Shown: positions 27,363-35,949 of the stretch, in pieces
How positions within the stretch are numbered: the first letter of the stretch is position 1
How the letters are laid out: every line of letters starts with the position of its first letter
Assembly: GCA_025370845.1 (NCBI GenBank)
Contig: JAMXFF010000021.1
Location: 62,001-126,000, forward strand
Reading direction: 5' to 3'
From: Laspinema palackyanum D2a
GTDB lineage: Bacteria > Cyanobacteriota > Cyanobacteriia > Cyanobacteriales > Laspinemataceae
DNA: 64,000 nucleotides
Notes under the pieces: generated by a model
What the model saw: the letters and a program-made list of their open reading frames with translations, nothing else
Database searches by the model: none
What the model was told of the DNA's origin: nothing
Program-made: the position numbers and the translations under genes

Positions 27363-27696
27363 AGGGGTGCGCTTGACCAACTTCAAGGAGGCGAAACTTT
27401 ATTGTTTTGGTTTTTTGAAGGGGTAGCAAGAGGCTTGATTTTGAAGAAAGCCTGAAACTGGATAACGACTGAAGTCGTTACTACGAACACCGGAGGGGAA
27501 ACGACTGAAGTCGGGACGTTGAACACCGGAGGGGAAACGACTGAAGTCGTTACTACGAACTAAGATAAGAACGACTGAAGTCGGGACGTTGAACTAAGAT
27601 AAGAACGACTGAAGTCGTTACTACAAACAGGGGTAGGACGCGGGGCGATTTGCAAGAAAGTCTCAACGGTTGATGACTGTTGGGGCTTTTTTGGGT
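27363..27696. other. Convergent spacer with five repeat units
   Basis: Spacer between the ferredoxin gene and the YiaA-type gene. Besides the repeats at 27464-27628 it holds a 17-codon open frame (TTG 27402 to TGA 27455) after a perfect AAGGAGG, whose peptide (FWFFEGVARGLILKKA) I do not recognise; this is too weak to call as a gene. Confidence 0.45.
27464..27628. repeat. Alternating AACGACTGAAGTCG repeats, five units
   Basis: Five units alternate between two endings: type A continues GTTACTACGAAC and completes the palindrome; type B continues GGGACGTTGAAC and breaks it. The order is A-B-A-B-A. Linkers are ACCGGAGGGGAA (twice) then TAAGATAAG (twice). The core AACGACT-GA-AGTCGTT is the same as in the other arrays of this window. 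Confidence 0.88.
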
Positions 27697-27975
27697 TTAT
27701 CTCAAGGTGTTATGTTCGGTGAGGATGCGTTCGACTCGCGCTTCTTCTACTTTTGAGGTGAGTTTTTCGGCTTCATGGCGATCGCGCAGGGTTTTGGCGA
27801 GGCTAAACGATGAGCCAACGGTGAAGAGGACACCCATTCCCATATAACCTTTGACCCAATTTGTCACGGGTAAGTTAACGATGCCGACGCCAGTCGCTGC
27901 TAAGGCGATCGCAAAGGAAGCCCAAACTTGAATAACCCAGGCTGTTGTGTGTTGTTGCAAAGGAGCTTTGTTCAT
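27697..27975 (-). CDS. YiaA/YiaB-type two-helix membrane protein
   Basis: 92 aa from ATG 27975; a TTG five codons upstream is less likely. HTTAWVIQVWASFAIALAATGVGI and NWVKGYMGMGVLFTVGSSFSLAKTLRDRHEAEKL form two membrane helices, with the conserved G-Y-(M)-(G)-(M)-(G) and T-x-R-D-x-H-E-x-E blocks of the YiaA/B domain. A short helical tail (VEEARVERILTEHN) follows. Inner membrane location is clear; the function of the family is unknown. No operon partner is evident, as the gene stands alone on the minus strand between a repeat-filled spacer and an untranslated stretch. Confidence 0.82.
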   Translation of the reverse strand: MNKAPLQQHTTAWVIQVWASFAIALAATGVGIVNLPVTNWVKGYMGMGVLFTVGSSFSLAKTLRDRHEAEKLTSKVEEARVERILTEHNTLR

Positions 27976-28353
27976 AAAAAACACCCTCAATCTCTGGTTC
28001 TCAGAGTGGTAAAATTTTGATTGTTTCCTGAGCTTGTTTGGCTTGATTCTATTGCCGAAGGGTTAAAGAATTAGAAACCCTGTGCCAGTTTGAAAATTGG
28101 CATCTCGGCGGGTTACAATTGGGCCACGAAAAGACGGATTTGGCGATCGCAAACTCTTCGGATTTTTCCCGGCGATCGGGACTTGGAGGTGCAATCAGGG
28201 AATGAGTCTAAAACTTCGAGAAAGGGCTTGACAATTTCACCGATATCGGGTAAATTTATTCACTTAATAATTACCGGAAAGGGCGATCGTAACTGCACCT
28301 GAAGAACCCTTGATTCATTCCTATAATCCCCTATATCGGTGCCGAGGCAGCAA
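27976..28353. other. Intergenic region, nothing identified
   Basis: About 380 bases. A 70-codon plus-strand frame (28090-28302) has no ribosome-binding site and no recognisable content. HIP1 sites occur near 28144. Confidence 0.4.
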
Positions 28354-28965
28354 CTATTCTTCAATCGGGTTTTCTTCCTGGAACATGACAAGTTCTTCCG
28401 TTTTCTCCAAGGGTTCATCCTCATCAATTAACCCACTGAGGTTTTGAACCACGAAGGGGAGAGAAGCCCCTTTCAGACCGCGTTTAATGCGCTCTGCCGT
28501 GTCATCAAACACCACAAACAAAGGATAAATCGTGTCCGACCCTTCCCCAATGATGTATTGATAACGCAGAGGCATTAACCACTCGTAGGCATGAGACAAC
28601 CACATTTGAGTTTGTCGCCAGCGGCGGAGTAAATCGGAAAAATCTTCTTCTGGACGATGAATAAACACAAAGATTTCCACCCCCATTTTCACCTTCCAAT
28701 CCGGGTCACACATCAGAATGGCGACATCACAGGGTAAAGAAATCACATCTCCGGAGTTGGCATTTAATCCACTGGGAGAATGGGAAGAAATGGTTTCACG
28801 AATGCGGATATTGGGTAAGGGAATGGGAATGACGCTTTCCTGGGGACGGCGCATACTTGGAATCATTTCCAAATAGGTTCGATACTGCCGCAGCAGGGCG
28901 ATCGCACTAGCCCGATTGCTATAGTCAGCGAGTAACTGTTCGTAATGGTATTGTTTAAGAGACAT
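28354..28965 (-). CDS. Conserved hypothetical protein
   Basis: 203 aa, soluble, not recognised. The N terminus (MSLKQYHYEQLLADYSNRASAIALLRQYRTYLEMIPS) is helical. The middle has PCDVAILMCDPDWKVKMGVEIFVFIHRPEEDFSDLLRRWRQTQMWL, mixing beta strands and a helix, then YIIGEGSDTIYPLFVVFDDTAERIKRGL, which resembles a small alpha/beta fold. The tail is highly acidic (EEDEPLEKTEELVMFQEENPIEE). Good coding composition and HIP1 use support a real gene. It lies upstream on the same strand as no other gene and 180 bases after pilC, so a link to pili is possible but not shown. Confidence 0.68.
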   Translation of the reverse strand: MSLKQYHYEQLLADYSNRASAIALLRQYRTYLEMIPSMRRPQESVIPIPLPNIRIRETISSHSPSGLNANSGDVISLPCDVAILMCDPDWKVKMGVEIFVFIHRPEEDFSDLLRRWRQTQMWLSHAYEWLMPLRYQYIIGEGSDTIYPLFVVFDDTAERIKRGLKGASLPFVVQNLSGLIDEDEPLEKTEELVMFQEENPIEE

Positions 28966-29144
28966 AATTTTTCAAGACGTTTCAACTTCTGGATTGACCT
29001 ACAAGGAGTCGGCATTCCAGTCAATGAGCCGTATCAGGAAACCCAAATCCGATTGAAAGCGGGGGAAATTGGTAATCAACCCCGCTAGTTCTTGGCATTT
29101 CAAGCTCAGGAATCGGTTCGTCAATCCAGCTCATCCCCCTCGGT

Positions 29145-30272
29145 TTATCCGAGTTGGTCAAACACAGCAAACATAGGCAGATACATAGACATCAAAATCG
29201 AACCCACCATTGCCGCAATGCCCACCATCATAATCGGTTCCAGGGTACTGGTGAGACCTTTCACCGCTTGTTCCACTTCATCTTCATAAAAGTCGGCAAC
29301 TTTGGACAGCATCTTGTCCAGTTCCCCGGTTTCTTCTCCAATTCGCATCATGGAAATTGCCATTGGGGGAAAGATATTTTCTCGGTCAAAGGCTTCCGTT
29401 AAGCTCCCCCCTTGTTCCACCTCGGCTTTCCCATTATTAATCGCATTAGCAATCACCTGATTTCCGGCAGTACGGGCCACAATATCAAAGCAACTGAGCA
29501 TGGGGACGCCTGCGCCCGTCAACATGGAAAATGTGCCACAGAAACGAGCCACCGCCGTCAGTTTAATTAACGGACCAATGACCGGGAGATTCAGGTACAT
29601 CCGATCGCAAATTAAGCGACCCTGGGGAGTTTTATAAAACGTTTTGTAGGCAGTCACCAGGAGGAAAAGGCAGACAATCAAAACCAGCATTTTTCTCCAA
29701 TCCGTAGTAAACGCACTGATTCCCAGCATAATTTGGGTAAACATGGGTAACTCTGCACCCAATTCCTCGAAAATGCCAGCAAAGGTCGGTAGCAGAAAGG
29801 TGGTCATCGCAAAAAACACGATAATCGCAATACTTCCCACTGCTTTCGGATAGGCGGAGGCGGATTTGATGTGGTTTTGAATTTTGGCAGATTTTTCTAA
29901 AGCAATGGCGAGACGGTTGAGCACCATGTCAAGCACCCCCCCAATTTCTCCGGACTCAACCATTGCACAGTAAAGGTCATCAAAGATATCGGGGAATTTT
30001 GACATCGCCTCGGAAAGCGGAACCCCGGTTTCCAGTTCCCCTTTAATCTGACGCAGGGCCTTTTTTAATTTGGCATTATCTGCGGTTTCCCCCAGCATGG
30101 CGATCGCCTTCATTAACGCCACACCGGAGTTAAACATCACGGCTAACTGACGGGAAAAAACAGCTTTGTCTTTCACCGTCATTTTAGCCATTGCCACATT
30201 GAGATTTTCTTCCAATGCGGCAAAATCAAAGCCTTTCTTTTTTTCTTCAGTTGTAATAACGTTTGTCGCCAT
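29145..30272 (-). CDS. pilC: Type IV pilus inner-membrane platform protein PilC
   Basis: 375 aa. Polytopic platform protein on which PilB and PilT act. Two repeated T2SSF domains are visible: KDKAVFSRQLAVMFNSGVALMKAIAML (about 34-60) and AVARFCGTFSMLTGAGVPMLSCFDIVA (about 230-256), each followed by a helical bundle with the GEIGGVLD and GEETGELDKML motifs, and three membrane spans (SIAIIVFFAMTTFLLP, MLVLIVCLFLLVTAY, MMVGIAAMVGSILMSMYLP). The usual N-terminal 30-50 residues of the family are missing and replaced by a short Lys-rich start; ATG 30272 follows AGGAGG exactly, so this short form is real and not a mis-start. Third gene of the pilBTC order. Confidence 0.9.
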   Translation of the reverse strand: MATNVITTEEKKKGFDFAALEENLNVAMAKMTVKDKAVFSRQLAVMFNSGVALMKAIAMLGETADNAKLKKALRQIKGELETGVPLSEAMSKFPDIFDDLYCAMVESGEIGGVLDMVLNRLAIALEKSAKIQNHIKSASAYPKAVGSIAIIVFFAMTTFLLPTFAGIFEELGAELPMFTQIMLGISAFTTDWRKMLVLIVCLFLLVTAYKTFYKTPQGRLICDRMYLNLPVIGPLIKLTAVARFCGTFSMLTGAGVPMLSCFDIVARTAGNQVIANAINNGKAEVEQGGSLTEAFDRENIFPPMAISMMRIGEETGELDKMLSKVADFYEDEVEQAVKGLTSTLEPIMMVGIAAMVGSILMSMYLPMFAVFDQLG

Positions 30273-30462
30273 AATTAACCTCCTGTTCGAGATAAATTGA
30301 GAGAGTGCAGGAATGGAAGGACTCGAAGCATCAGTAGAATGTCTAACGTAAGGGCCGATTCCATCCTAACAACAGCCGCTCTTGATGGAGGGTTGCCCTG
30401 GGAGATCAGAAAGATTGAGGGGGAGGAATTGACCCACTCCCCCCAATATCCTGCCAACCCAA

Positions 30463-31563
30463 TTAGTGCCCTGCCGCTGCATTACTGAGGGCCGGAGAGG
30501 GTCCGATCAACCGTTCCAGTTCATCGGCTTTCACCGCTTTACTCATCGCCGCTTCCCAAGAGACTTTGCCCTCTTTGTAATGTTTAGCCAGGGCCATTTC
30601 CATTGTCTGCATTCCCAAGCGACCCCCGGTTTGGATCATGGAGTAAATCTGTGCCGTCTTTCCTTCCTTGATTAAGTTGCCAATAGCAGCATTATTCACC
30701 AGCACTTCCTGGGCGCAGACCCGACCGCCGCCCAGCTTGGGAACCAAGTTTTGACTACAAATGCCAATTAAGGAAATCCCCATCTGTGCGCGGATTTGGG
30801 CTTTAACTTCTGGGGGAAACACATCCAACATCCGGTCTACGGTACCGGCAGCGGAGTTGGTGTGCAGGGTTCCCATGACCAAGTGACCCGTTTCTGCGGC
30901 AGATACGGCCAGAGAAATCGTCTCAAAGTCCCGCATTTCTCCCACTAGAATAATATCCGGGTCTTGACGCAGGGCCCCTTTGAGCGCATTGGAGAAGCTC
31001 TTGGTGTCTTCTCCTTTTTGCCGTTGGTGGAATAGGCTCTTGATATTGGGAAACACATACTCGATCGGGTCTTCCACCGTGAGGATATGTTCGGCGCGGG
31101 TGCGGTTAATCAGATCCAGCAATGCGGCCATCGTGGTGGTTTTTCCCGAACCCGTTTGACCCGTGACCAGCAATAGCCCCCGAGGGCGCTCAGTCATTTC
31201 CCGGATCACCTGGGGAACCCCTAACTTATCGGCATTAGGAATGGTGGAACCCAAGGCCCGCAAACAAGAGGCCCAGCAACCCCGTTCCCGATAAACGTTG
31301 ACCCGGAAACGGGCCAAACCTTTAACCCCGTAGGCGCAGTCTAAATCCCAGTTCTGCTCTAAGGTTTTGCGTTGTTGGTTGTTGAGCATTTGGAAGATGA
31401 CTTGCTGACATTCTTCCGGGGCGAGACTTTCCCCAAATTGGGGCTGAGGAGTCAGTTTCCCGCTGACGCGGAAGTAGATGGGTGCACCGGCTTGGATGTG
31501 GATGTCTGAGCCACCTTGTTCAACCAGGGACTCCATAATATCTTCAATGACCAGACCTGCCAT
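30463..31563 (-). CDS. pilT: Pilus retraction ATPase PilT
   Basis: 366 aa hexameric ATPase that drives pilus retraction in twitching motility and phototaxis. Walker A is GQTGSGKT at 135-142, an aspartate box EDPIEYVF, Walker B ILVGEMRD, and the His box MGTLHTNSAAGTVDRM. The PilT-specific motif appears as AIGNLIKEGK (family form AIRNLIREGK). The N-terminal PAS-like domain starts at once (LVIEDIMESLVEQGGSDIHI). Compared with proteobacterial PilT the region RERGCWASCLRALGS has two cysteines. It lies between pilB and pilC, with spacers of 77 and 190 bases, all on the minus strand. Confidence 0.95.
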   Translation of the reverse strand: MAGLVIEDIMESLVEQGGSDIHIQAGAPIYFRVSGKLTPQPQFGESLAPEECQQVIFQMLNNQQRKTLEQNWDLDCAYGVKGLARFRVNVYRERGCWASCLRALGSTIPNADKLGVPQVIREMTERPRGLLLVTGQTGSGKTTTMAALLDLINRTRAEHILTVEDPIEYVFPNIKSLFHQRQKGEDTKSFSNALKGALRQDPDIILVGEMRDFETISLAVSAAETGHLVMGTLHTNSAAGTVDRMLDVFPPEVKAQIRAQMGISLIGICSQNLVPKLGGGRVCAQEVLVNNAAIGNLIKEGKTAQIYSMIQTGGRLGMQTMEMALAKHYKEGKVSWEAAMSKAVKADELERLIGPSPALSNAAAGH

Positions 31564-31640
31564 AGTCGCGTTTTCTCCGATAATCTCTGTTTAGATTGTA
31601 TTGAAAGTCAATGGCCGAGGAAAGTTAGACTGCGATCGCC

Positions 31641-33659
31641 TCAATCTTGTTGGAAGCGTGGGGTTAAGCAGTACAGACAATCGAGCCACTCCTGCTGCAA
31701 ACCAGCCCCGCAAGCCTTACAAGTCAGACCCGTCTTGCGTTTGGCTTTGAGTTCAGCTTCTAAGCCGGAGTCGGTAAAGGTCACCCGTTCAACCTCTTCA
31801 AAGGTGGTATGACCTTCTCGAACCAGATTCAGGCTATAGGCGAGCAAAGTCACCATCCCTTCTTCCACTGCGGCTTCCTTAATCCTTTCGGTGGGAGCAC
31901 CTTGAGAGATTAACATTTGCAGATTTTCAGTGTTTTTGAGGACTTCATACACCCCAACCCGGCCTTTATATCCACCGCCCCCACATTTCTGACATAAAGT
32001 CCCGGCGTCTTGGGCGGCTTTGCGCTCTGCGGGGGCCACGATGTTGGCTTTATAGAACGTGATATTATTTTCCCCAGAAACGGAGAGACCAAAGCGACCG
32101 AGTTCTTCGGGAGTGGGGGTGTAGGCGATGCGACATTCGCTACAGACCCGCCGCATCAAGCGCTGGGCCAGTACCCCAATCAGAGAACCGGCGACCATGA
32201 AGGGTTCAACCCCCATTTCATCTAAACGGGCGATCGCCCCTGCCGCGTCGTTGGTATGCAGGGTGGTTAACACTAAGTGACCGGTCAAGGCTGCTTCAAT
32301 AGCCGTTTTCGCCGTTTCTTTATCCCGCGTTTCACCCACCAGAATGATGTCCGGGTCTTGCCGCATAAAGGCCCGCAACAAGTTGGTAAAGTCTAATCCT
32401 TTGGCCCGAATCACCTGACATTGGGTAATCCCCGGCAAGGCATATTCAATCGGGTCTTCTGCGGTAGAAATATTGACGCTGGGGTCGTTGCGTTCGGCTA
32501 ACACCGAATACAACGAGGTGGATTTCCCTGAACCTGTGGGTCCCGTCACCAAAATCAGCCCAAAAGGACGACTCGCCATTTCCCGGACTAGGGCTAAACT
32601 TTCAGGATTGGAAATTAACTTATCCAACCCCAACTGGGTGGAAGAGTTGTCCAAAATCCGTAAACAGAGTTTTTCGCCATACCGCGACGGCAGACAGTTC
32701 ACCCGGAAGTCCACGGTACGTCCCTGGAAGATCCGCCGAATCCGTCCATCCTGGGCATTCCGACGTTCGGCAATATCCATGTCGGAAATAATTTTGAACC
32801 GCGAGGTTAAGGCATTTGTAATTTTACTGGGTAACCGGGCAAACTCGTGGAGTACCCCGTCTTTCCGCATCCGCACTCGGAGAAACTCTTCTTGGGGTTC
32901 GACGTGGATATCGGAGACGCCATCGGAGAGGGCTTTGGCCAAGATTTTATTAACGGTGTTAATAATCGGTGCGTCGTTGGCCCCTCGCAACGCCGCATCC
33001 AGGTTCATGTCTTCATTTTCTTCTGGGGCGTCATCGAGGGATTCCCCATCTACCTCATTGAAGACGTCACTATTGAGGTTTAAATCGAGTTGATTAGCTT
33101 TTTCTGCTTTGGCCTGTTGTTCTTTGGCCTTTTCGTCAGAATATTGATTGAGTAAGTTGTTATAGTCTTCTGGTGTGATCACCAGTCGGCGTAGGGTCAG
33201 TCCCTGGGGTCTGAGGATGCGGGTCAAGTCGTCCAAGGCGGCTAAGTTATCGGGATCGACCATTGCCACGGAAACGGATGGGGAATCGCCTTCGTTGCGG
33301 GAGATGGGCAGGATGCGATGGCGACGGCAGCTTTCTAGGGGAAGCAAGGTTTCTAGGAGTGGACCGAGTTGTTCCGGTGAGAGTTCGGTGATTTCCGGAT
33401 CCAAGGCTTCGACACCGTAGACAATTTTCAGTTCAAAAAGCTGTTGTTTTTTGTACTGCCTGAGCAACTCGGGAGGCAGTTGCTTTCCGGTAATGGCTTC
33501 GAGGACCTCAGTAAGAGGCTTCCCTGATTTCCGACTTTCGATGTGGGCGCGTTGAACTTGTTCGCGATCGGCATAGCCTGCTTGGATCAGCTTATTGCCG
33601 AAGGGAGAAAACGCATTCTGGACAACTAGAGCACGCCGCTGTGATGCGAAGTTTGTCAT
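31641..33659 (-). CDS. pilB: Pilus assembly ATPase PilB (GspE family)
   Basis: 672 aa from ATG 33659, chosen over a TTG 13 codons upstream. Drives pilus extension. N-terminal MshEN-like domain (GNKLIQAGYADREQVQRAHIE...) about 20-170, an acidic, Gln/Lys-rich linker about 175-220, then the ATPase: GVSDIHVEP, Walker A GPTGSGKS (373-380), EDPIEYALPGITQ, Walker B ILVGETRD, LTTLHTNDAAGA. The usual tetra-cysteine zinc site follows (CSEC...CQKC). After that, the last 25 residues hold two more CxxC pairs (CKACGAG and CLYC), a second zinc-ribbon-like knuckle. First gene of pilB-pilT-pilC; the minus-strand leader is about 1 kb of spacer. Confidence 0.94.
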   Translation of the reverse strand: MTNFASQRRALVVQNAFSPFGNKLIQAGYADREQVQRAHIESRKSGKPLTEVLEAITGKQLPPELLRQYKKQQLFELKIVYGVEALDPEITELSPEQLGPLLETLLPLESCRRHRILPISRNEGDSPSVSVAMVDPDNLAALDDLTRILRPQGLTLRRLVITPEDYNNLLNQYSDEKAKEQQAKAEKANQLDLNLNSDVFNEVDGESLDDAPEENEDMNLDAALRGANDAPIINTVNKILAKALSDGVSDIHVEPQEEFLRVRMRKDGVLHEFARLPSKITNALTSRFKIISDMDIAERRNAQDGRIRRIFQGRTVDFRVNCLPSRYGEKLCLRILDNSSTQLGLDKLISNPESLALVREMASRPFGLILVTGPTGSGKSTSLYSVLAERNDPSVNISTAEDPIEYALPGITQCQVIRAKGLDFTNLLRAFMRQDPDIILVGETRDKETAKTAIEAALTGHLVLTTLHTNDAAGAIARLDEMGVEPFMVAGSLIGVLAQRLMRRVCSECRIAYTPTPEELGRFGLSVSGENNITFYKANIVAPAERKAAQDAGTLCQKCGGGGYKGRVGVYEVLKNTENLQMLISQGAPTERIKEAAVEEGMVTLLAYSLNLVREGHTTFEEVERVTFTDSGLEAELKAKRKTGLTCKACGAGLQQEWLDCLYCLTPRFQQD

Positions 33660-34712
33660 GGCTGGTTGATTTAATATGCTTACTGAGAGTATTCCCAAAA
33701 TTTAAGCCGGTTAAGCACTTTTTGCCCCAAGGGGTTGGCTCGCGCTTGGGTTGATTCTGAAGATCCCCAGAACTGAGGACAGGTGGCGCGGAGGACCGTG
33801 AGGGTTGCTCCTGAGTGCGATCGCTGATGTTGGTTTAGTTCAATGTTTACTGGATTATCTTTGATGATAGCTTTTACCACCCCAAAAGCACCAACTTTTG
33901 CGCTATATATTCTCTTATTTTATAGCCTGATGTCGCACAGTTAGGGATTAATTTTTGGCCGGTTTGGCTGGGGACTGATTCTCCCAGATTGAGTTGTTCA
34001 AGGGTCGCGTCGATCAGGTTGCGGGGATCTCTACCTTGCATCGGTCCGTTAGGGGTGAACTTTCTGCCCTCGGTCCTTCTGTTCATCCCTCACCTGAAAG
34101 ACGATCGCTGTTGGAACAGTCAATCCGCTTTTATACCTAAAGCCCTCTAAACTCAACGGGCGATCGACGATCCCCATCGGTTACTACCCAGCCCATTCTC
34201 TTCACTGAACCGCAATCTGCTCATCCATTTCCCGGAAATATAAACGAGGATAGTGCCGGGGCATTGTCCTGAGTCGTAGTGAAGGTTTGATTGGATGTAT
34301 TGAGAGTTCCCTGAAGCGATCGCTTTCCCACATTTGCTAACACTCTCCAATCTGATATTCCCTGAAAAGCTTCGCACAAAATCTGGGCCGTTTCAGCCCA
34401 TTAATGATCGGTTATTTCAGCAATCCCTAACAATATTGTGTCAACAATCTTCATCGATGGAGCAGATTGTAGAAGGGATGGGTTCAAAGTTGAATCCCCA
34501 ATGAACCTATCATCTTTCCCCGGCTGGTATCGTATTGTAAATCACATTAAGTCAATCTCGCTCTATTTTTATGTCAATAAACAGGGTTTGAGATGTCATC
34601 GGGTTCGGGAACACAGAAGAAGCCGAACCTCTAGCCCCGGATTCCTTAACACGAATTGGACACAAGAGCTAGAAAAGAATCCGACTATTTTGAGAAGGCA
34701 ATAAAGGAGAAG
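33660..34712. other. Long intergenic region upstream of pilB
   Basis: More than 1 kb with no gene I can support. Short minus-strand frames at 33874-34086 and 34153-34377 lack ribosome-binding sites and show no family. AT-rich stretches near 33890-33930 (TATATATTCTCTTATTTTATAG) are a possible pilB promoter zone on the minus strand. No hairpin of note. Confidence 0.45.
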
Positions 34713-34934
34713 TTAGCTGGCTTTTGTGGGTGGGGGAGAAACATGGCGAGTCCAATACAAAATCAACAGAACGAGGCCGAGTTGAAGTGGCCAAGGGGCA
34801 ATCACGAGATCACAGCCTACCCCCAGGGTCCCGACAGCCATCGCCAGAATTCGGGGAATTTCTTCCGAGGTATTCATATAACAAAACCAGGCCGTTAAAC
34901 TGGTTACCAGTGCGATCCAGAACATTCCGATCAT
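34713..34934 (-). CDS. Small two-helix membrane protein, hypothetical
   Basis: 73 aa. The first helix is MFWIALVTSLTAWFCYMN and the second is APWPLQLGLVLLILYWT; the loop EEIPRILAMAVGTLGVGCDLVI may be amphipathic or partly membrane-buried. The case for a real gene is the excellent Shine-Dalgarno TGAGGAGGG seven bases before ATG 34934 and the consistent hydrophobic pattern. I do not recognise the family. It is isolated in a spacer-rich stretch between pilB and the sigma factor. Confidence 0.6.
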   Translation of the reverse strand: MIGMFWIALVTSLTAWFCYMNTSEEIPRILAMAVGTLGVGCDLVIAPWPLQLGLVLLILYWTRHVSPPPTKAS

Positions 34935-35257
34935 GTGGAGTCCCTCCTCAAGGGCGAAGGATTAAAGGGTTACATCTATCAATCCCTGTGATTTTCTTGC
35001 TCTAATCTAACCACGGATTCAAAATAAACTCGTGATGATCACAGGTCCAACCTTAAGATAATCATCACGGAACCCGGAGATCCAAATCAATCCCAGAGGC
35101 GATCGCGATCGCATCCCCCCCTCTTCTTAGTTCGTAGTAAAGACTTGCTGTCGTTCTCTTTTCTTAAGTTCGTAGTAACGACTTGCTGTCGTTTCTTTCT
35201 TCAGTTCGTAGTAACGACTTCAGTCGTTCCCCCCTCTTCCAGTTTGTAGTAACGACT
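34935..35257. other. Spacer with repeat units
   Basis: Holds the leader of the small membrane-protein gene, two overlapping HIP1-like sites near 35099 (GCGATCGCGATCGC) and the repeat block 35127-35275. No gene is evident. Confidence 0.5.
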
Positions 35258-35275
35258 TCAGTCGTTCCCCCCTCT
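35127..35275. repeat. Four GTAGTAACGACTTCAGTCGTT units
   Basis: Four units in the orientation opposite to the 39.5-kb array. The first two carry the variant core GACTTGCTGTCGTT, which spoils the palindrome; the last two have the perfect AACGACT-TC-AGTCGTT. Linkers are CT-rich. The end of the block overlaps the 3' end of the NfeD-like gene and supplies its stop codon. Confidence 0.87.
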
Positions 35276-35569
35276 TTGTACAGATGCCCCAATCGGTTCA
35301 ACCAGCAACGTAATATTATGCCGTCCCACGACAGAAACCACTTCACCGGGACCTAACGTAATATGATGTAGACATAAGGCAGGCCACCAGGAATTCTGAA
35401 ACCGGACCCGTCCTCCAAAATAGGGAACAATGGTTTCATCCACGATCGCCAATTGGTTAGACTGCTGTAGCATCAATTCTGAGTCAATCTCAGCGCCTTG
35501 AGAACTCCTGCTGTTTCTTCGGGGAAAAAACAGTTTGCCGAACAGCCATTGGAACCAATAGAACTTCAT
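35258..35569 (-). CDS. NfeD-like soluble domain protein
   Basis: 103 aa from ATG 35569 (MKFYWFQWLFGKLFFPRR). The frame continues 16 codons upstream without a start signal. The C-terminal half AIVDETIVPYFGGRVRFQ, SWWPALC, ITLGPGEVVSVVGRHNITLLVEP is a small beta-barrel of the NfeD C-terminal (OB-like) type. NfeD proteins normally accompany a ClpP-class protease or an SPFH/flotillin partner; neither is nearby. The last residues (RGGND) and the TGA stop are encoded inside the AACGACTGAAG repeat, so the native C terminus may have been replaced. Confidence 0.72.
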   Translation of the reverse strand: MKFYWFQWLFGKLFFPRRNSRSSQGAEIDSELMLQQSNQLAIVDETIVPYFGGRVRFQNSWWPALCLHHITLGPGEVVSVVGRHNITLLVEPIGASVQRGGND

Positions 35570-35949
35570 TCGATGCCATCCTCCGATCAACGATACCGAT
35601 CGCGGTAGGGGCTTCAATATCAGCCCGGGTCACTCCTGCGGGGCGATCGCCACTTCACCTCAAGAGGCGATCGCCTTCTAAACGCTTTATTAGGATAGAT
35701 TGCTCAAAAATATGCAGGGTCGTGCGATCGGCAACCGATGAGTCTTCCCTTCGGGACTCCTTCCCGGGGGTTTCCTCACCAAATCCCTGCCAATCCGCCC
35801 TCAATCCGGTGCAGAAACTGGATTTTTCCAGGCTAATTTTGCGATGCGGGGCATTTTTGCATAATTGGCGATGGACTGCCCTAGTAAATCTTTAGAACCC
35901 AGAAACGACGGATTTCCGTGAGCTCACGATTCGCGAACCGAGAACGAGA
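35570..35949. other. Divergent spacer upstream of the sigma-factor gene
   Basis: 380 bases between the divergent NfeD-like and sigma-factor genes. Two HIP1 sites (35642 and 35666 vicinity) flank a short stretch. No promoter could be placed confidently. Confidence 0.4.

Noticed and set aside
27464-27628. CRISPR array
   Set aside because: Linkers of 9-12 bases are themselves repeated in pairs; too short and not unique.
33874-34377. Possible transposase or gene remnants in the spacer upstream of pilB
   Set aside because: Short frames without signals, no inverted repeats or target duplications, no recognisable motif.
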